A DNA stretch of 64,000 bases, taken from Antedon mediterranea (Eukaryota > Echinodermata > Crinoidea > Comatulida > Antedonidae). The DNA lies in assembly GCF_964355755.1 (NCBI RefSeq), contig NC_092670.1:39543795-39607794 (forward strand), in the 5' to 3' direction. Every line of letters begins with the position of its first letter. Positions within the stretch are counted from its first letter, which is position 1. Of this stretch, positions 1 through 19,500 are shown piece by piece. Both the position numbers and the translations under genes were made by a program. The notes beneath the pieces are model-generated. The model saw nothing but the letters and a program-made list of their open reading frames with translations. It did not search any database and had not been told where the DNA came from.

Positions 1-162
1 TACATTCTCTGCCTCATCAGCAGTTTAAAACATTCATTTTGGATGGCGGTATAGACAGTTTAATACTTGTGGGTCAAATTGGGAGAATTTGATTGAAAAT
101 TACTTCTGATCTTATTTTGTTTTTCTATAAATACCAGAATGGTAACTGAGCAGTAATCTGAA

Positions 163-3100
163 ATGGATGAAAACAACCAGAAGGGAACAGCAAATGATAT
201 ATGGCTTAAGAGATCAGATTTGCAACAAGAGGATGATGCTACAGAAAATACAGCATTAAATGAAGAGGAGGGGCCAGAAGAGGAGGGGCCATGGTATAGA
301 CGGCCTGGTTTCAAGGTGGTTGAGCAAGGAGTTGAGCCAGATGCTGCGGATGGTGCAGGACATGATGATAATGTCGAATCAGGTAGGAAGATTTAAAAAC
401 GAGGCAAGGAGGTTGGTAGCAAGATTTGAAAAGGTGGCAGGGTTGGTTGTGACATTTTAAAATAAATGCTACTGTATATACAGTGTGTATTGGTGTTGCC
501 TTTTTTTTCTAAATTATGGATCTGCAATTTTTTTAATTTGAAATGTGCAGTTTATTTTAAATTACTTTTCCATGAACAAATGTATATTTGAGTCATAAAA
601 AATGTAAGCTTTGTTTGAATGAAGGTTAGCTAAGTTTAAGTTGAGGCCAACATTTCCTTCTGACTAAAAAACAACAATTGGGCAGTTATAATAGTACAGG
701 TTAATTGAGGTTTTTTAAGTTCAAGTAACAGTATGATCATCCATCCATAAAATCTCAGCTTACATAGTAAGTGTACCTTAATTGAGAAACCTCTTTCTCA
801 ATAGTTTAACAAAATATTTCCACACAATACCCATCTTCCTCTTGGCACTGCTCAGGAGCCCCCATAAGCTCCGGGCCCCTGGGTTTAACCAGTGAGCGCT
901 CATAGCCATTATGCCGCTGGTCTCCCGTAAAGGCTATCCAAAAATCTGTATGGACAGATTCAGAAAGTGTTTTTATTGCTAACATAAAATTTTGTCCAAA
1001 TATTCAATAAAACGACTGACATTGATAAGTAGTATCCCTCTATTATAAGTCTAAAAAGCTGATAAATACTATCAATATCAAGTTGATTACCTCTTATCAT
1101 GTATGGTAGCTACTAGACCATGTAAATGACAATTTTATCTTGTCTAGGTGCATTATTGTACCAATACATGATAAACGTTAGCCAATCAGAACAGAGCTGA
1201 GGTCGTGTAAGCCACAGGCATAGATGGTTAAACTCCATTATACTTTTGAACAGAACTCTGATATGTTATTTTATCAACAAGTAACATGTCAGTCATGTTG
1301 ATGTTTAGCATTAATGTATGTTTGATATCAATAATTGACACGTTTATGACCACACGACAGGTGTCAATCATGCCGCCTAAAATGTTATTTTTAACACTGT
1401 TGGTTGTGTGTCAAATTTGAGTAGCAGCCAAATAATAAGCTCTGTCTACACTATCAAACTAGTTTGACATAAAAGTGTGATGTGCCCATATATGGTAGTG
1501 ATATAACATCATCATTCCCGTATATGGGCACATCACATTTTTTTGTCACATAAAGTTTGATAGTGTAGACAAGGCTTTCTCTTACTTGCCACTCCAGAAA
1601 AGGAGCATGTAAAAGCGTAACAAAAACCAAAAATTCCTGTTAGTTTTATACACAATATAATTCAACTTTCAATATAAGAATAATTATCATAAGATGTGTT
1701 TTGTTTTAGTTGCAAGCTCCGGGAGGTGTTCAAATTTACAAGATTGGCTTCACAGCAATGCATTTCTTATCTACTGTAGCCAAGCCTTATCTTCATGGGT
1801 ATGTTGTTGTTAGTGATAAATTTATATAGATACAAAAACACTTGTTATACAAAATGTGTAATGCAGATTCAGTGAGCACCACAACTGCAACAGAGCAATG
1901 CTTACCAAGATTATCCTGCAAGACGACTATAATAATCCCTAGAACATTTTTCTAATTAAATTTAATTAATTTATTATGTATCATTTATTCATATTTTTAT
2001 GTAATCTTCGGCCAGCCTCATTAGATTCACTCACTCCATGGTTCTGGTGGTAGAACGAGTCTTCTCGGATAAGGACTATAAACCGTAGGTCCAGTGTACA
2101 CAACTTGCTTGTGTGCACTTTAAAGAACCTAGTACATCTTTCGAGACGAGTAGGGGGTTACCCCGGTGTATTAGTACATCACAGCCACTGATCACCAACT
2201 GGGCCCTCTGGGAGACCAGTCTTTGACTGAAGAGGTCACCCAGTATAAATATATATTTCAATCAATATTCTTGTTTAAACAGCGCATAGAGACTATTTAT
2301 ATTTTGCGCTATACAAATTTAAAACCATTAATCAATCTTTTTCCAATACAAGTATTTTACTCTCATTTATTTTATTTTATTTTATTTAGTATTAAAAACT
2401 TATAGAACAATTCTGAAAGTATTATATAAACAGCTATATTAAGGCTTATCTTTTAGTTATTGAGAATTTAACACACATCTTCTATGTTAACCAATATTTA
2501 AACTATGTAAGATTAAATTGGATTTTTTTTTTAGGGAGATCGGATGTGGTCTTTTGGAGTTGCGCTCTACTTAGTACAGTTTGAAGACGGCCTACTACGG
2601 CTTACCTCAATATTTGGCTTGGCTCGTACAATTTCTGTTTTATTATTTGGTGCTATTGTTGGCGAATGGGTCGACCGGACGCCACGACTTCGAGGTTTGA
2701 TTTTGTTCTATAATAATAGTTGCAGCGCAGTAATTGAAGTATATTGAAATTAAATTTGAAGTGCTAACTGAAATTAAATCTATCACTATTGGCTGATTTG
2801 CATCCATATTTAATTTCAAAACATCCTAATATTGTTCAGAAATGTCTAATTTATAATTTGTGTCACAAATTAATTACCATTATAATTAATTGAAGTGTAT
2901 AAGTGTATTTATCCTATGATAGGAAACATATGAAATGTGTGGAAGTATAGAATAAAGCTTTAATATCCATAAATCAACTTTGAAAAAAAACCCATTTTTG
3001 ATGATTCATTAGGATTAGTTCACACGGTTCTTAGTGATTCGCTATCATCCTGTTTATTTTTTTCCAAATTGAAAGATGAGTTAAGCTTTGTCCACACTAT

Positions 3101-6031
3101 CAAACTTTGTGTGGCAACAAAATGTGCCCATATATGGACATAATGATGTCATATCACTACCATATTCTGGCACACTTTTAGAATTGGGTAAAAATATGCA
3201 TTTTGGTTATCAATACTGTGCATTTGTAATGGTTACCAATTTAAGAAATAAACAACAATATTATTGATTTTATTCATGCAAGCAAGTTTCATAAACCTAA
3301 TATTTTTCCTAGGTATACAAAATGCATCACTTGTATTCATAAAATGGTATTTTCTTAATACAGAATGAAGGATGAATTTATTTAATAATTTTTGTCAACT
3401 AAAATATGATCAATTATTGTTTTCTTTAGCTACAAGGATGTCGCTTATCATCCAGAACTCTTCCGTCATGATATGCGCCCTCTTTCTGCTCTTCTTCCTT
3501 TTATTTGAAAGCTGGCTAAAGGACCAGTTAGGTGGCGCTCTTGCCATTATAACTCTCGGGGTCATTATTGTTATCGGTTGCATTGCGGACATTGCAAGTG
3601 TAGCGCTGAAAATTTGTATTCAGAAAGATTGGGTTGTTGTAATTGCTGGCGGTGACGGAGCTAGACTTGCAGGTACTGTTGTTTTCTAGCAGATTCTTAA
3701 TACTGTATCTCAATTTGCCCAGTACCGTGATACAACACCTGTATCATAGACTCTAACCTTCCATGAAAAAGGCAGCACATGTGATACATACAGTATGATG
3801 TATTATGGCATTTTGCCTATGATACTGTTATGTTGAGATACAGCGCTGAGCTGAGAATAGGATGTCTCAACATGTATTCTACTCTGCTCTCAAATATTTG
3901 TAGCTCAGCATTTAAACATAGCTTCACCTAATTTCAAAATGAATTTCCTCTTGGAAATATAAAATGAAAAAAACTATGAATTACTGTAAAGCTCTGTCTA
4001 GATCATCAAACTTTATGTGACAAAAAAAGTGGTGTGCACATCACAAGTTTGTGATAGTGTAGAGCTTTAGAATGATATCTTAAGTTCACAAAATGTTACA
4101 AATATTCTCACCTGATTTCTGTAGCTGCTTTGTGTTGGAAGTGTACTCTTTGTAACTTTTGTTTCGTTAACTCAACAGAAATCAACTCGGTAATCCGCCG
4201 TATCGATCTTCTTGCCAACATCTTAGCGCCAATCCTGGTTGGTTGCATAATGACTTCACTTTCATTAGAAATTGCCGCCATGTTTCTTGCTGGCTGGAAT
4301 TTGGTGTCCATGTTTGTGGAATATTTTCAACTGCATAGGGTGTACAAAGCTGTACCTCAACTTGCTGTGAAACAAGTTAAGACAAATCAAGGTATGACAA
4401 ATCAAGGTATTTGCATAACATCTGAATAATGAACATATTCATTATTAAAAGTACCTGGAAATCACATCCCATTCCAACTTACACAGACGAGTGGTAACAG
4501 TAATAAAAATATAGAATCTATGTTATTCCTTATGAATTTACATTTACACAAAACCACTTGGGTAGGATACAGATTCTACGTGGGACAACCTATGCGGTTT
4601 CCCGCTTACCGTTACCACTTGTCTGTGTAAATTGGCCTTTAAACAGATTAAAGAAAGATAAATTGATGAAGAATTATTATAGAACTTTATTATTTTATTA
4701 CTGTAGGTGATTACAATCCAATTAATTGTGTAGAGAATAGTGACCTACCTCCAGGGAATTCAGGCAACGTAAGCCGACAGAGAAGTGAAGAGCAGAAGCC
4801 GTTCTTGTGGCGTATAACACAGTGGTTCACCTCCACGTATCAAGGCTTCAAAACATACAACTCGTATCAAGTGGCGTGGGCCGGAATCAGTCTCTCGTTC
4901 CTCTACATGACCGTTCTTGGATTTGACGCCGTTTCTAGCGGTTACGGGTACAGTCAAGGTCTATCAGGAACAGTATTAGGCGTATTCATGGGTCTGGGAT
5001 CAGTGATGGGCGTTTTGGGAACCATTGTTTATCCTATTGTACAAAAAAGGCTTGGCGTGGTACGAACTGGTATATATGCTAATGCAGAGCAAGTTTTATG
5101 TCTTATGTTATGTGTTGCATCTATTTATGCACCCGGGTCATCGTTTGATCTCGGTTATAGACGTCGCCCTCCTGTACCGACGGACGAGCCCATGTATTAC
5201 ACAGATCCATACAATAACATTACTTCTAGCAACATGCTAGAAAGTGATTACAATCAACATTCCTATTGGTCAGTTGGTTTGCTATTTGCTGGAATGATTT
5301 TGTCAAGAACAGGTTAGTGGCAAATATTCAACCTTTAACCTTTACCACACACACACACACATTGGGTTGTTGTCATAGGTTCCCCAAGAAAACCGCAAAA
5401 TATATATAAAGTTAGTTAATTAGTATTTATTAGTAAAACAAAAATAAAACCTACTTAATAGACTTCAAGCAAGTTGGTTATTCTGTTCACATTGTTGTAT
5501 TCTTTCAGTAGAGTCACCAGCAAGTATTTTTGTTATTATAGGGACTGTATAACACGCTATGTGTGCAAAAACGTTTCTCCTCTTCTTTTATTAAACCAAA
5601 TCACTTCTAGAACTAGGTCTGCTCTCTACTTAACTATGTACTCTATTTTGTTTAAAATTTTTTTTTTAGGTCTGTGGATGTTTGACCTTACAGTGACACA
5701 GCTCTTGCAAGAAAATGTTGCAGAGAGTGAACGTGGCGTTGTTGGCGGCATTCAAAACTCGCTCAACTGTTTCATGGACATGTTACATTTTGTTGTAGTA
5801 ATCATAGCACCTCAACCAGAATCATTCGGTGTGCTTATTTTCATATCTGTTATGTTTGTAACCATGGCAGGTATTTTGTACTCCGCATATGTCTATAGGG
5901 TCAGAGGTCATTTATTCCACCCAGAAAAACTTATTCCCTGTAAAAATATGGTACAAAGCGACTTAAGAACGGATAAAACAAGTAACGGTTATAGCGATGC
6001 TAATAAGAGGTCTAATGGTGAACCTGTATGA
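163..6031 (+). CDS. SLC40A1: Ferroportin, iron exporter (seven coding exons)
   Basis: Spliced CDS: 163-382, 1710-1798, 2535-2694, 3430-3672, 4179-4391, 4707-5312, 5670-6031; all phases join and give about 630 residues (human 571). Ferroportin is the plasma-membrane exporter of ferrous iron, a 12-helix MFS-like carrier. Diagnostic segments are WGDRMWSFGVALYL at the first helix, WVDRTPRLR, IRRIDLLANILAP, FLYMTVLGFD, YSQGLSGTVLG, FDLTVTQLLQENVAESERG and the final LHFVVVIIAP helix. The start is the first ATG of an acidic N-terminal exon whose phase-1 donor fits exon 2; that exon is divergent, so the start is less sure than the rest. The metal-site Asp of helix 1 and the His of LHF are kept, but the helix-1 His is Ser and the human Cys326 position is Ala. 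Transcribed towards SelO. Confidence 0.93.
383..1709 (+). other. Ferroportin intron 1
   Basis: Non-coding by the gene model. It holds a full MITE-1 copy (1437-1576). No other gene was recognised. A second short reading frame over 260-460 is a shadow of exon 1. Confidence 0.6.
1437..1576. mobile_element. MITE-1 copy (full length)
   Basis: Foldback element in ferroportin intron 1. One end reads AAGCTCTGTCTACACTATC and the other is its inverted complement ending GATAGTGTAGACAAGGCTT. The interior has TGTGCCCATATATGG and its near-inverted copy. No coding capacity. Confidence 0.85.
2013..2265 (+). mobile_element. SINE-A copy
   Basis: Dispersed element with the words GAACCTAGTACATC, GAGTAGGGGGTTACCCC and CAACTGGGCCCTCTG. 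Related copies lie at 13729-13995 (opposite strand), 28709-28800 and 39546-39723. Short, non-coding and repeated; SINE is the best class but the promoter head is degraded. Confidence 0.6.
3083..3185. mobile_element. MITE-1 copy, 3' truncated
   Basis: Starts AAGCTTTGTCCACACTATC, followed by the family interior (TGTGCCCATATATGG, then CACTACCATATT), and lacks the second terminal repeat. Confidence 0.75.
3988..4069. mobile_element. MITE-1 copy, internally deleted (about 80 bp)
   Basis: Both termini are present (AAAGCTCTGTCTAGATC and GATAGTGTAGAGCTTTA), but most of the interior is missing. Confidence 0.75.
4179..4406 (+). other. Ferroportin exon 5 with two tandem 5' splice sites
   Basis: The exon end carries a 15-bp imperfect tandem repeat (GACAAATCAAGGTAT-like), giving two donors, AAG|GTATGA after 4391 and AAG|GTATTT after 4406. 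Both leave the same phase, so use of the second adds five residues to the large cytoplasmic loop. Which is used cannot be told from sequence. Confidence 0.6.
4474..4638. mobile_element. Foldback element (MITE-5)
   Basis: Ends are inverted copies of each other: ACTTACACAGACGAGTGG at the left and CCACTTGTCTGTGTAAATTG at the right. Lies in ferroportin intron 5. A fragment with the same terminus is at about 59057-59082. Confidence 0.6.
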
Positions 6032-7173
6032 GAGTAATTTGCTGCACTTTTGTTTTTTAGAATTTATATCGTGCTGCAAGAAGTGCCAAAACATTGTTTT
6101 AAATAGCTTTAATTTTGGAATCACTTTAAATGTCACGTAACACTTTCTTAAATCTGATGCACGAGTTTAACCAGAGTCACAAGTACATTACATAAAGAAA
6201 GCGCTATAACGAAAAGAGTCACAATTCAAGGCATCTCGGTGGATATTAGTGAAATAAAAGTATGTTATAACTGTAAATATCTGTAAAATATTAGAGAAAG
6301 AACGTGAAAAACAATAGAATCTCGAAATCAAAACACTTTGAGAGTGAAAAATAATAATTCAAAGGAATAAATCAGGTATTTATGTCACATTAAGTGCCTA
6401 GATCTACCAATTTATAGGTTACATACTGTATTTATAATTATTTCCAATTTGTATGATCATGAAGGAAAAAATCAATATATTTATAAAAATTAAAATGAAT
6501 TGTTTATTTTTTCTTTGTGGCATGATAAACATTTTGTATAATCTTGTTTTGTTACTAATGAAGCCATTTCACTGAATAGCATAATGTAATATAATGTTAT
6601 AATATATAGCAACAATATATTTTTTGTAAGTCATATTGTAAAAATGTGCGTTTAGTGTTAGTTTTAGTATACTTGATCAGTGTGTATCACATTTACCTTG
6701 GGCCTGCAATAGCTTATCAAGATATTGAGCTGTAAATCTTCATTTTATCAACATAGTCATTTCTGCAATTTCATTTTTGTAAATTTGTTTATTTTTTTTA
6801 ATTATTATTTCATACTCGTATATTAATACAAAAAAAAAAAATTTTAAGGGAAAAAAAAAAAAAATAAAAAAAAAAATTTGTGTTTATTGATATCGTGAAT
6901 GTGTAGTGCTGTATTATCATTTGGTCTGTAAGTATATATTTTATATTTAGGAGGAAAAATTTAGTTAGGTGTTAATGTAAGTATTATTGTATTATGACAA
7001 ATAAATGTTTAAATGCACTGCATTGCTTCTATGAAATGTTTGTTTGCTTGATGATGAGAAACACAATGAAAACATTGTTTTATTAAGTTATTTGTTTTTA
7101 TTAGAAAAATAAAATGTGCTAAAATTACGATAAGTATGATACACATAAGCTTATTGAATCAATGACTGTCCCT
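6032..7173 (+). other. Ferroportin 3' UTR and downstream flank
   Basis: Very AT-rich, no coding signal. It has an A-rich tract near 6830-6890 and candidate AATAAA poly(A) signals near 6367 and 7000 (GACAAATAAATG). The second, about 970 bases after the stop, is followed by a GT-rich stretch and is a reasonable 3' end, but this is inferred. Confidence 0.4.
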
Positions 7174-7294
7174 TAAGCTTACTCTACACTATCAAAAGTG
7201 TGATACGTATGGTAGCGATATGCTTAAATTCTATAGTGATATGCACATCACATTTTGTTGTCACGTAAAGTTTGATAGTGTAGACAGAGCTTAA
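7174..7294. mobile_element. MITE-1 copy
   Basis: Between the ferroportin and SelO 3' ends. Termini TTAAGCTTACTCTACACTATC and an inverted end GATAGTGTAGACAGAGCTTAA, flanked by TTAA-like bases. Confidence 0.8.
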
Positions 7295-7455
7295 AGCATC
7301 TTTCACACCACCTCCGGTCCGGATCCAGTAAATAAAATTGCATCTAAATTTTTCACTTTCAAATCGCTCGATATGCGAAATCAAAAATTCGCTGATGGAT
7401 GGTGATCTGATGGAAACCTGAACTGGAGCGGAGCAGGTGTGAAAGACCCTTTACT
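7293..7455. mobile_element. Foldback element (MITE-6)
   Basis: Terminal words CATCTTTCACACCACCTCCG and an inverted copy GGAGCGGAGCAGGTGTGAAA form an imperfect hairpin of about 160 bp. No coding capacity. Confidence 0.55.
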
Positions 7456-7456
7456 C

Positions 7457-7832
7457 TAAAGGTGCCCTTAAGTAGACATGGAACTCAACTCAACTGTTGA
7501 CATAACCTTAATAGTTTCTTTCAATTGCCCATGTTTAATTTTTTTTCATAACTGAAAACTTTGAATCAAGTAACGTGTGCAGTATGGGTAACCGCGACCA
7601 TTAGGGATGAGATTTTACCATAAAAGTTCTTGCGCATACTGTTTCCTATAAAACTACAAATCGTGTTGTGCACTTAAGGTAAGCATGACTAGTTACAATC
7701 ATTTCCAGTGTTGACATAAGCACTCGCACACTGGTTCCTTTCCGTTGCTCAGAATGTCGAACATTAGTGCTTTCGAGCAACTAGTTCCTTTCAGTTGAGT
7801 TGAGTTCCGTGTCGACATAAGGGGCCTTTATG
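7457..7832. mobile_element. Foldback element with about 38-bp terminal repeats (MITE-7)
   Basis: Left end includes CATGGAACTCAACTCAACTG and right end its inverted form CAGTTGAGTTGAGTTCCGTG. The match runs outward through AAAGG/CCTTT. About 370 bp, in the space between two convergent genes. Confidence 0.65.
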
Positions 7833-7959
7833 TAACATAGATTTGAACTCAAAGCAATGAGAAATAAATAATGTTAATTGATATTTTACAATAGTTATAG
7901 GAAAGTTAACATTGTGAGAAAAAACTAATTAGTATAAGTCACAAAAACAACAGTGGCTG

Positions 7960-15679
<7,720 letters not shown>

Positions 15680-16589
15680 CTATGCTCATAATTTGTTATT
15701 TTAAACAGTTAATTACAATCTTCCAACTTCTATTGCCAGGCCTAAACTTGCATTCCGCGAAGGTAAAAATTTCCTACAACTATGGAACGTCAAACGTGCA
15801 ATATAACAGTGTTTATAGATAAATTTTTTTTTTTATCACAATATAAAATGTTTATTGTTCATTTTTAAAATACACCATTAGTGAATAACATGCATACACC
15901 AATTTTGAAAGATATTTAGGCCTATATGTATTTCATGTATATTGTTATCTATACCCCATATTGGTATATATGGTATATTTGAATAAATTGAAAAATTAAA
16001 ATATCAGGTTAAAAAGCTAAAAATGACAGCAAACAGTCAAAAACCTTTGGTACTTGTAACAGTTAATTCCTCAACAATTAAAACTAGAAGACTCAATTAA
16101 TTGTGCGATATATAAATGGTTAGCACCAGGCCAACCAGTTGCAACAATTTATCCCTTTGTTAGAAAAAACAAAAATGTTATCTTTAAAATATAATTAAAC
16201 CTCTAATGATAAACAATATCAATGTATAAAAATTAATATAATATTACTCTCCCAAAACCAGACACTGTCAAGCTGGCCCACTGACAATTCTTATTGGCGG
16301 AGAGCCTCTAGCAGCCTGATAATCTATGGTTGTATTCACCATTAACACTTAGTCTACTAGGGAAACACCCGTAACAATTTAAAATTCCCTTAAATTAAAT
16401 ATTCATGCAAATGTTAAATACCACCACTGTTGTATTTTTATTTCTATATAATTTATATGTAGTACTGTTTATAGTAATGTATTGTAATTAAATAATATTT
16501 TATATATAATTAAATGATAAACAAGATAGATAAAATGAGGCTCTTGACTGGTCCACAGCAAGCACAGAGATTATAATGGGTTTACTTCA
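15680..16589. other. Intergenic: SelO 5' flank and GRL-like 3' flank
   Basis: AT-rich, no gene seen. A short upstream ATG (about 10 bases before the SelO start, out of frame) would give a 16-codon overlapping uORF. No clear TATA box. Confidence 0.35.
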
Positions 16590-19500
16590 CTATACTTCAG
16601 CAACAACAACTTTAGTTGCAAAGGCTAAAGCAATGGCTAAGATAGCACCAACCACCGTTGCATAGTTTAGAGCCATTCCAAAAATCTGTCGGGGGAAAAA
16701 AAAACAATGCAAATTAGTAAAAATTTGCTAAAACCATGGGGCCCTCGGCCTGTACGTTACGCCACTGCCCGTCTACCAAACTTAGTTCCGCCTCCGATAC
16801 TGCGATAAAGTACATACCGTAAACGACAATGGAGCCTTCATAATGAAGCTGATTAATGGCATTCTCTCTTCAGTGGGAACAATACTCTGAAATGGTAAAT
16901 ACAAAATGATTATTATCTATTGTGCTAAAGTGCAATCATAAAACATAAATACAATTATAGCAGCAGGGACAAGATATTTCAAACTATATGCTTATTTAAT
17001 TTATAGACTTATAAGCATATGCTTACACTAGAACAAATTCATCAGAGTTTTGGAAAAGCAAAAGATATTTTTCAGTGTAAAGCTCTGTCTACACTATCAA
17101 ACTTTATGTGGCAAAAAAATATAATGTGCCTATATCACTACCATATTTGGGCACATCACACTTTTTTTGTCAAACAAGTTTGATAGTGTAGACAGTGCTT
17201 TACATCAAACCAGTTACCTTGGCAACTCTTTGACCTTCTCCATTGACCTCTGTGGGAGCTGAGCACAAGAGTGGAAGACAAAACAATGGTATGAAGAAGA
17301 TGACCATGTCTGAGACGGTAGCGTTATGGTCAATCCAGTAGATCAAGTAGAATACACTCCACGATATCAAGAGAACAATCCAAGTGGCTAACCAACGTTG
17401 GAGGTACATAGATGTTGTACGAAGGCGACACTGCAAAGGATAGAACAAATTACTGTATATAGTCCATGGGATTTAGCTAACAAATGACATATTTTCAATA
17501 CTAATTGCAAGAAATGTTTTTTTACATGAAATAGGTTCTTTGGACTATACAGAACAGAACTATCAACGTTAGGACGTGTTTGGACATTGGGAAGTATGTA
17601 GCTTACAGACTTGCAACAAAACATATAATGCATAATTTATGCTAAGTCCTAAAGCTCTGTCTAAACTATCAAACTTTATGTGACAAAAAAATGTGATGTG
17701 CCCATATATGGACATGATGATGTAATATCACTACCATATTTGAACACATCACTACCATATTTTGGCACATCACAGCTTTTTTTTTTTTCAAACTAGTTTG
17801 ATAGTGTAGACAGAGCTTTAGTTGTTGCAGATCCAAAGCTTTTTATTATAAAACATAGGATTTCAAATTTTCATATTATTTCTTGGGCTAACCTGTAATT
17901 TCCAATATTTGTTCAGTATTTCTTCATTTGTCAGCATCTCCATGTGTATTTCTGCTAAATCAAAATCTACTTCATCTGTTCCTTCTCTATCGATACTTTT
18001 CTCTATGCTCTCTGTTGTTGACTGTAAACACAACAGTATTTTAACATTTTAATAGTATTTTTCTTTGTAGTTTTATTGTCTTAATTATGCCAAGCAAAAC
18101 AAATTTCCATTTTAAAGTGGACCAATAAAATCTCTTGAATTTTGTTAGTAATCTCTACTGTTTTGCTGTCATTTTCATTTTTATCTTTTTAACAAATTTT
18201 ATTTATCTTTATAATGTTATTTAAATTATTATGGTTTATTCAGAACAATTGTCATCGTGGCCCAAAGGCCAAATTGTGAACAATTTTACAATTAAATACA
18301 TGGTTAAAAACAGATACATTAAAAAACCACCAGAAATAAAGTAGAAAAGCACATTAATATAAAAATATATAAACATATACAGAAAGTACACAAAAATTTC
18401 ATTATTTACATTATGTATGCTTACATTTGATTGGTTGATTTTGTATCACATGCAATTATTCACTGCTCTACCTAATGGTTCTATTGAATGGTTCTATTGA
18501 ATGGTTCTACATAATGGTTCTATTGAATGGTTCTATCTAATGGTTCTATTGAATGGTTCTATTGAATGGTTCTATTGAATGGTTCTACCTAATGGTTCTA
18601 TTGAATGGTTCTATCTAATGGTTCTATTGAATGGTTCTACCTAATGGTTCTATTGAATGGTTCTATCTAATGGTTCTATTGAATGGTTCTATTGAATGGT
18701 TCTATTGAATGGTTCTATCTAATGGTTCTATTGAATGGTTCTATCTAATGGTTCTATCTAATGGTTCTATTGAATGGTTCTATTGAATGGTTTTACCTAA
18801 TGGTTCTATTGAATGGTTCTATCTAATGGTTCTATTGAATGGTTCTATCTAATGGTTCTATTGAATGGTTCTATTGAACAAAAACCAAACATTTTAGGAT
18901 TGCATTCAATTGATTACCAACCTGTATAGAATGGTTATTGCGATATTCTTGTAGATACTTGTACGGAGGTTGTGACACGTCACCGATCTTTTGAAGAAGA
19001 CCGTACGATTCAAAGCTACGAGCTAAAAATGCCACTGATCTACGTCTTCTAGCTCTTTCATTATGATCCCATTCAACTGAAAAGAAAAGCTTGGCTTGAA
19101 CTATGACCTTAATTTTAGCAAGATATGCTATTCACACTGAAAATGAAAGGCAATTGATATCGACTTGTCACTTTAATTATTTTGTTTTTACATAGCGTTT
19201 TTTAGGAAATTTTAGCTTAAGTATGGTTATGACACGCCAAATTGGATTGGAAAAACAATTATTTACCTGAAAAAACTGCAATTTAAAATAAAGAAAAAAA
19301 TAGTCAAATTGGCTACCAGCCAGTGGGTTTTTGGTTGAATTTAACTATTTATTTTGTCATTTTATAAGTGAAAATATTATTTTTTCTCGTTTTTTTTTCT
19401 ACAGAAGTGATTAAATCTACAAATAACCTATTCAACGTCTGAATAATTAATCTTCATTTTTCAGGTTTTTGGGGGACAATACATCTTTAAAGCTGAATCA

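Noticed and set aside
1-162. A 5' iron-responsive element upstream of ferroportin
   Set aside because: I found no CAGTG loop with a bulged C and a paired stem in this stretch; more 5' UTR may lie outside the window.
2544-2747. Separate small protein at the ferroportin exon 3 frame
   Set aside because: It is exon 3 plus intron read-through; the donor at 2695 fits the family structure.
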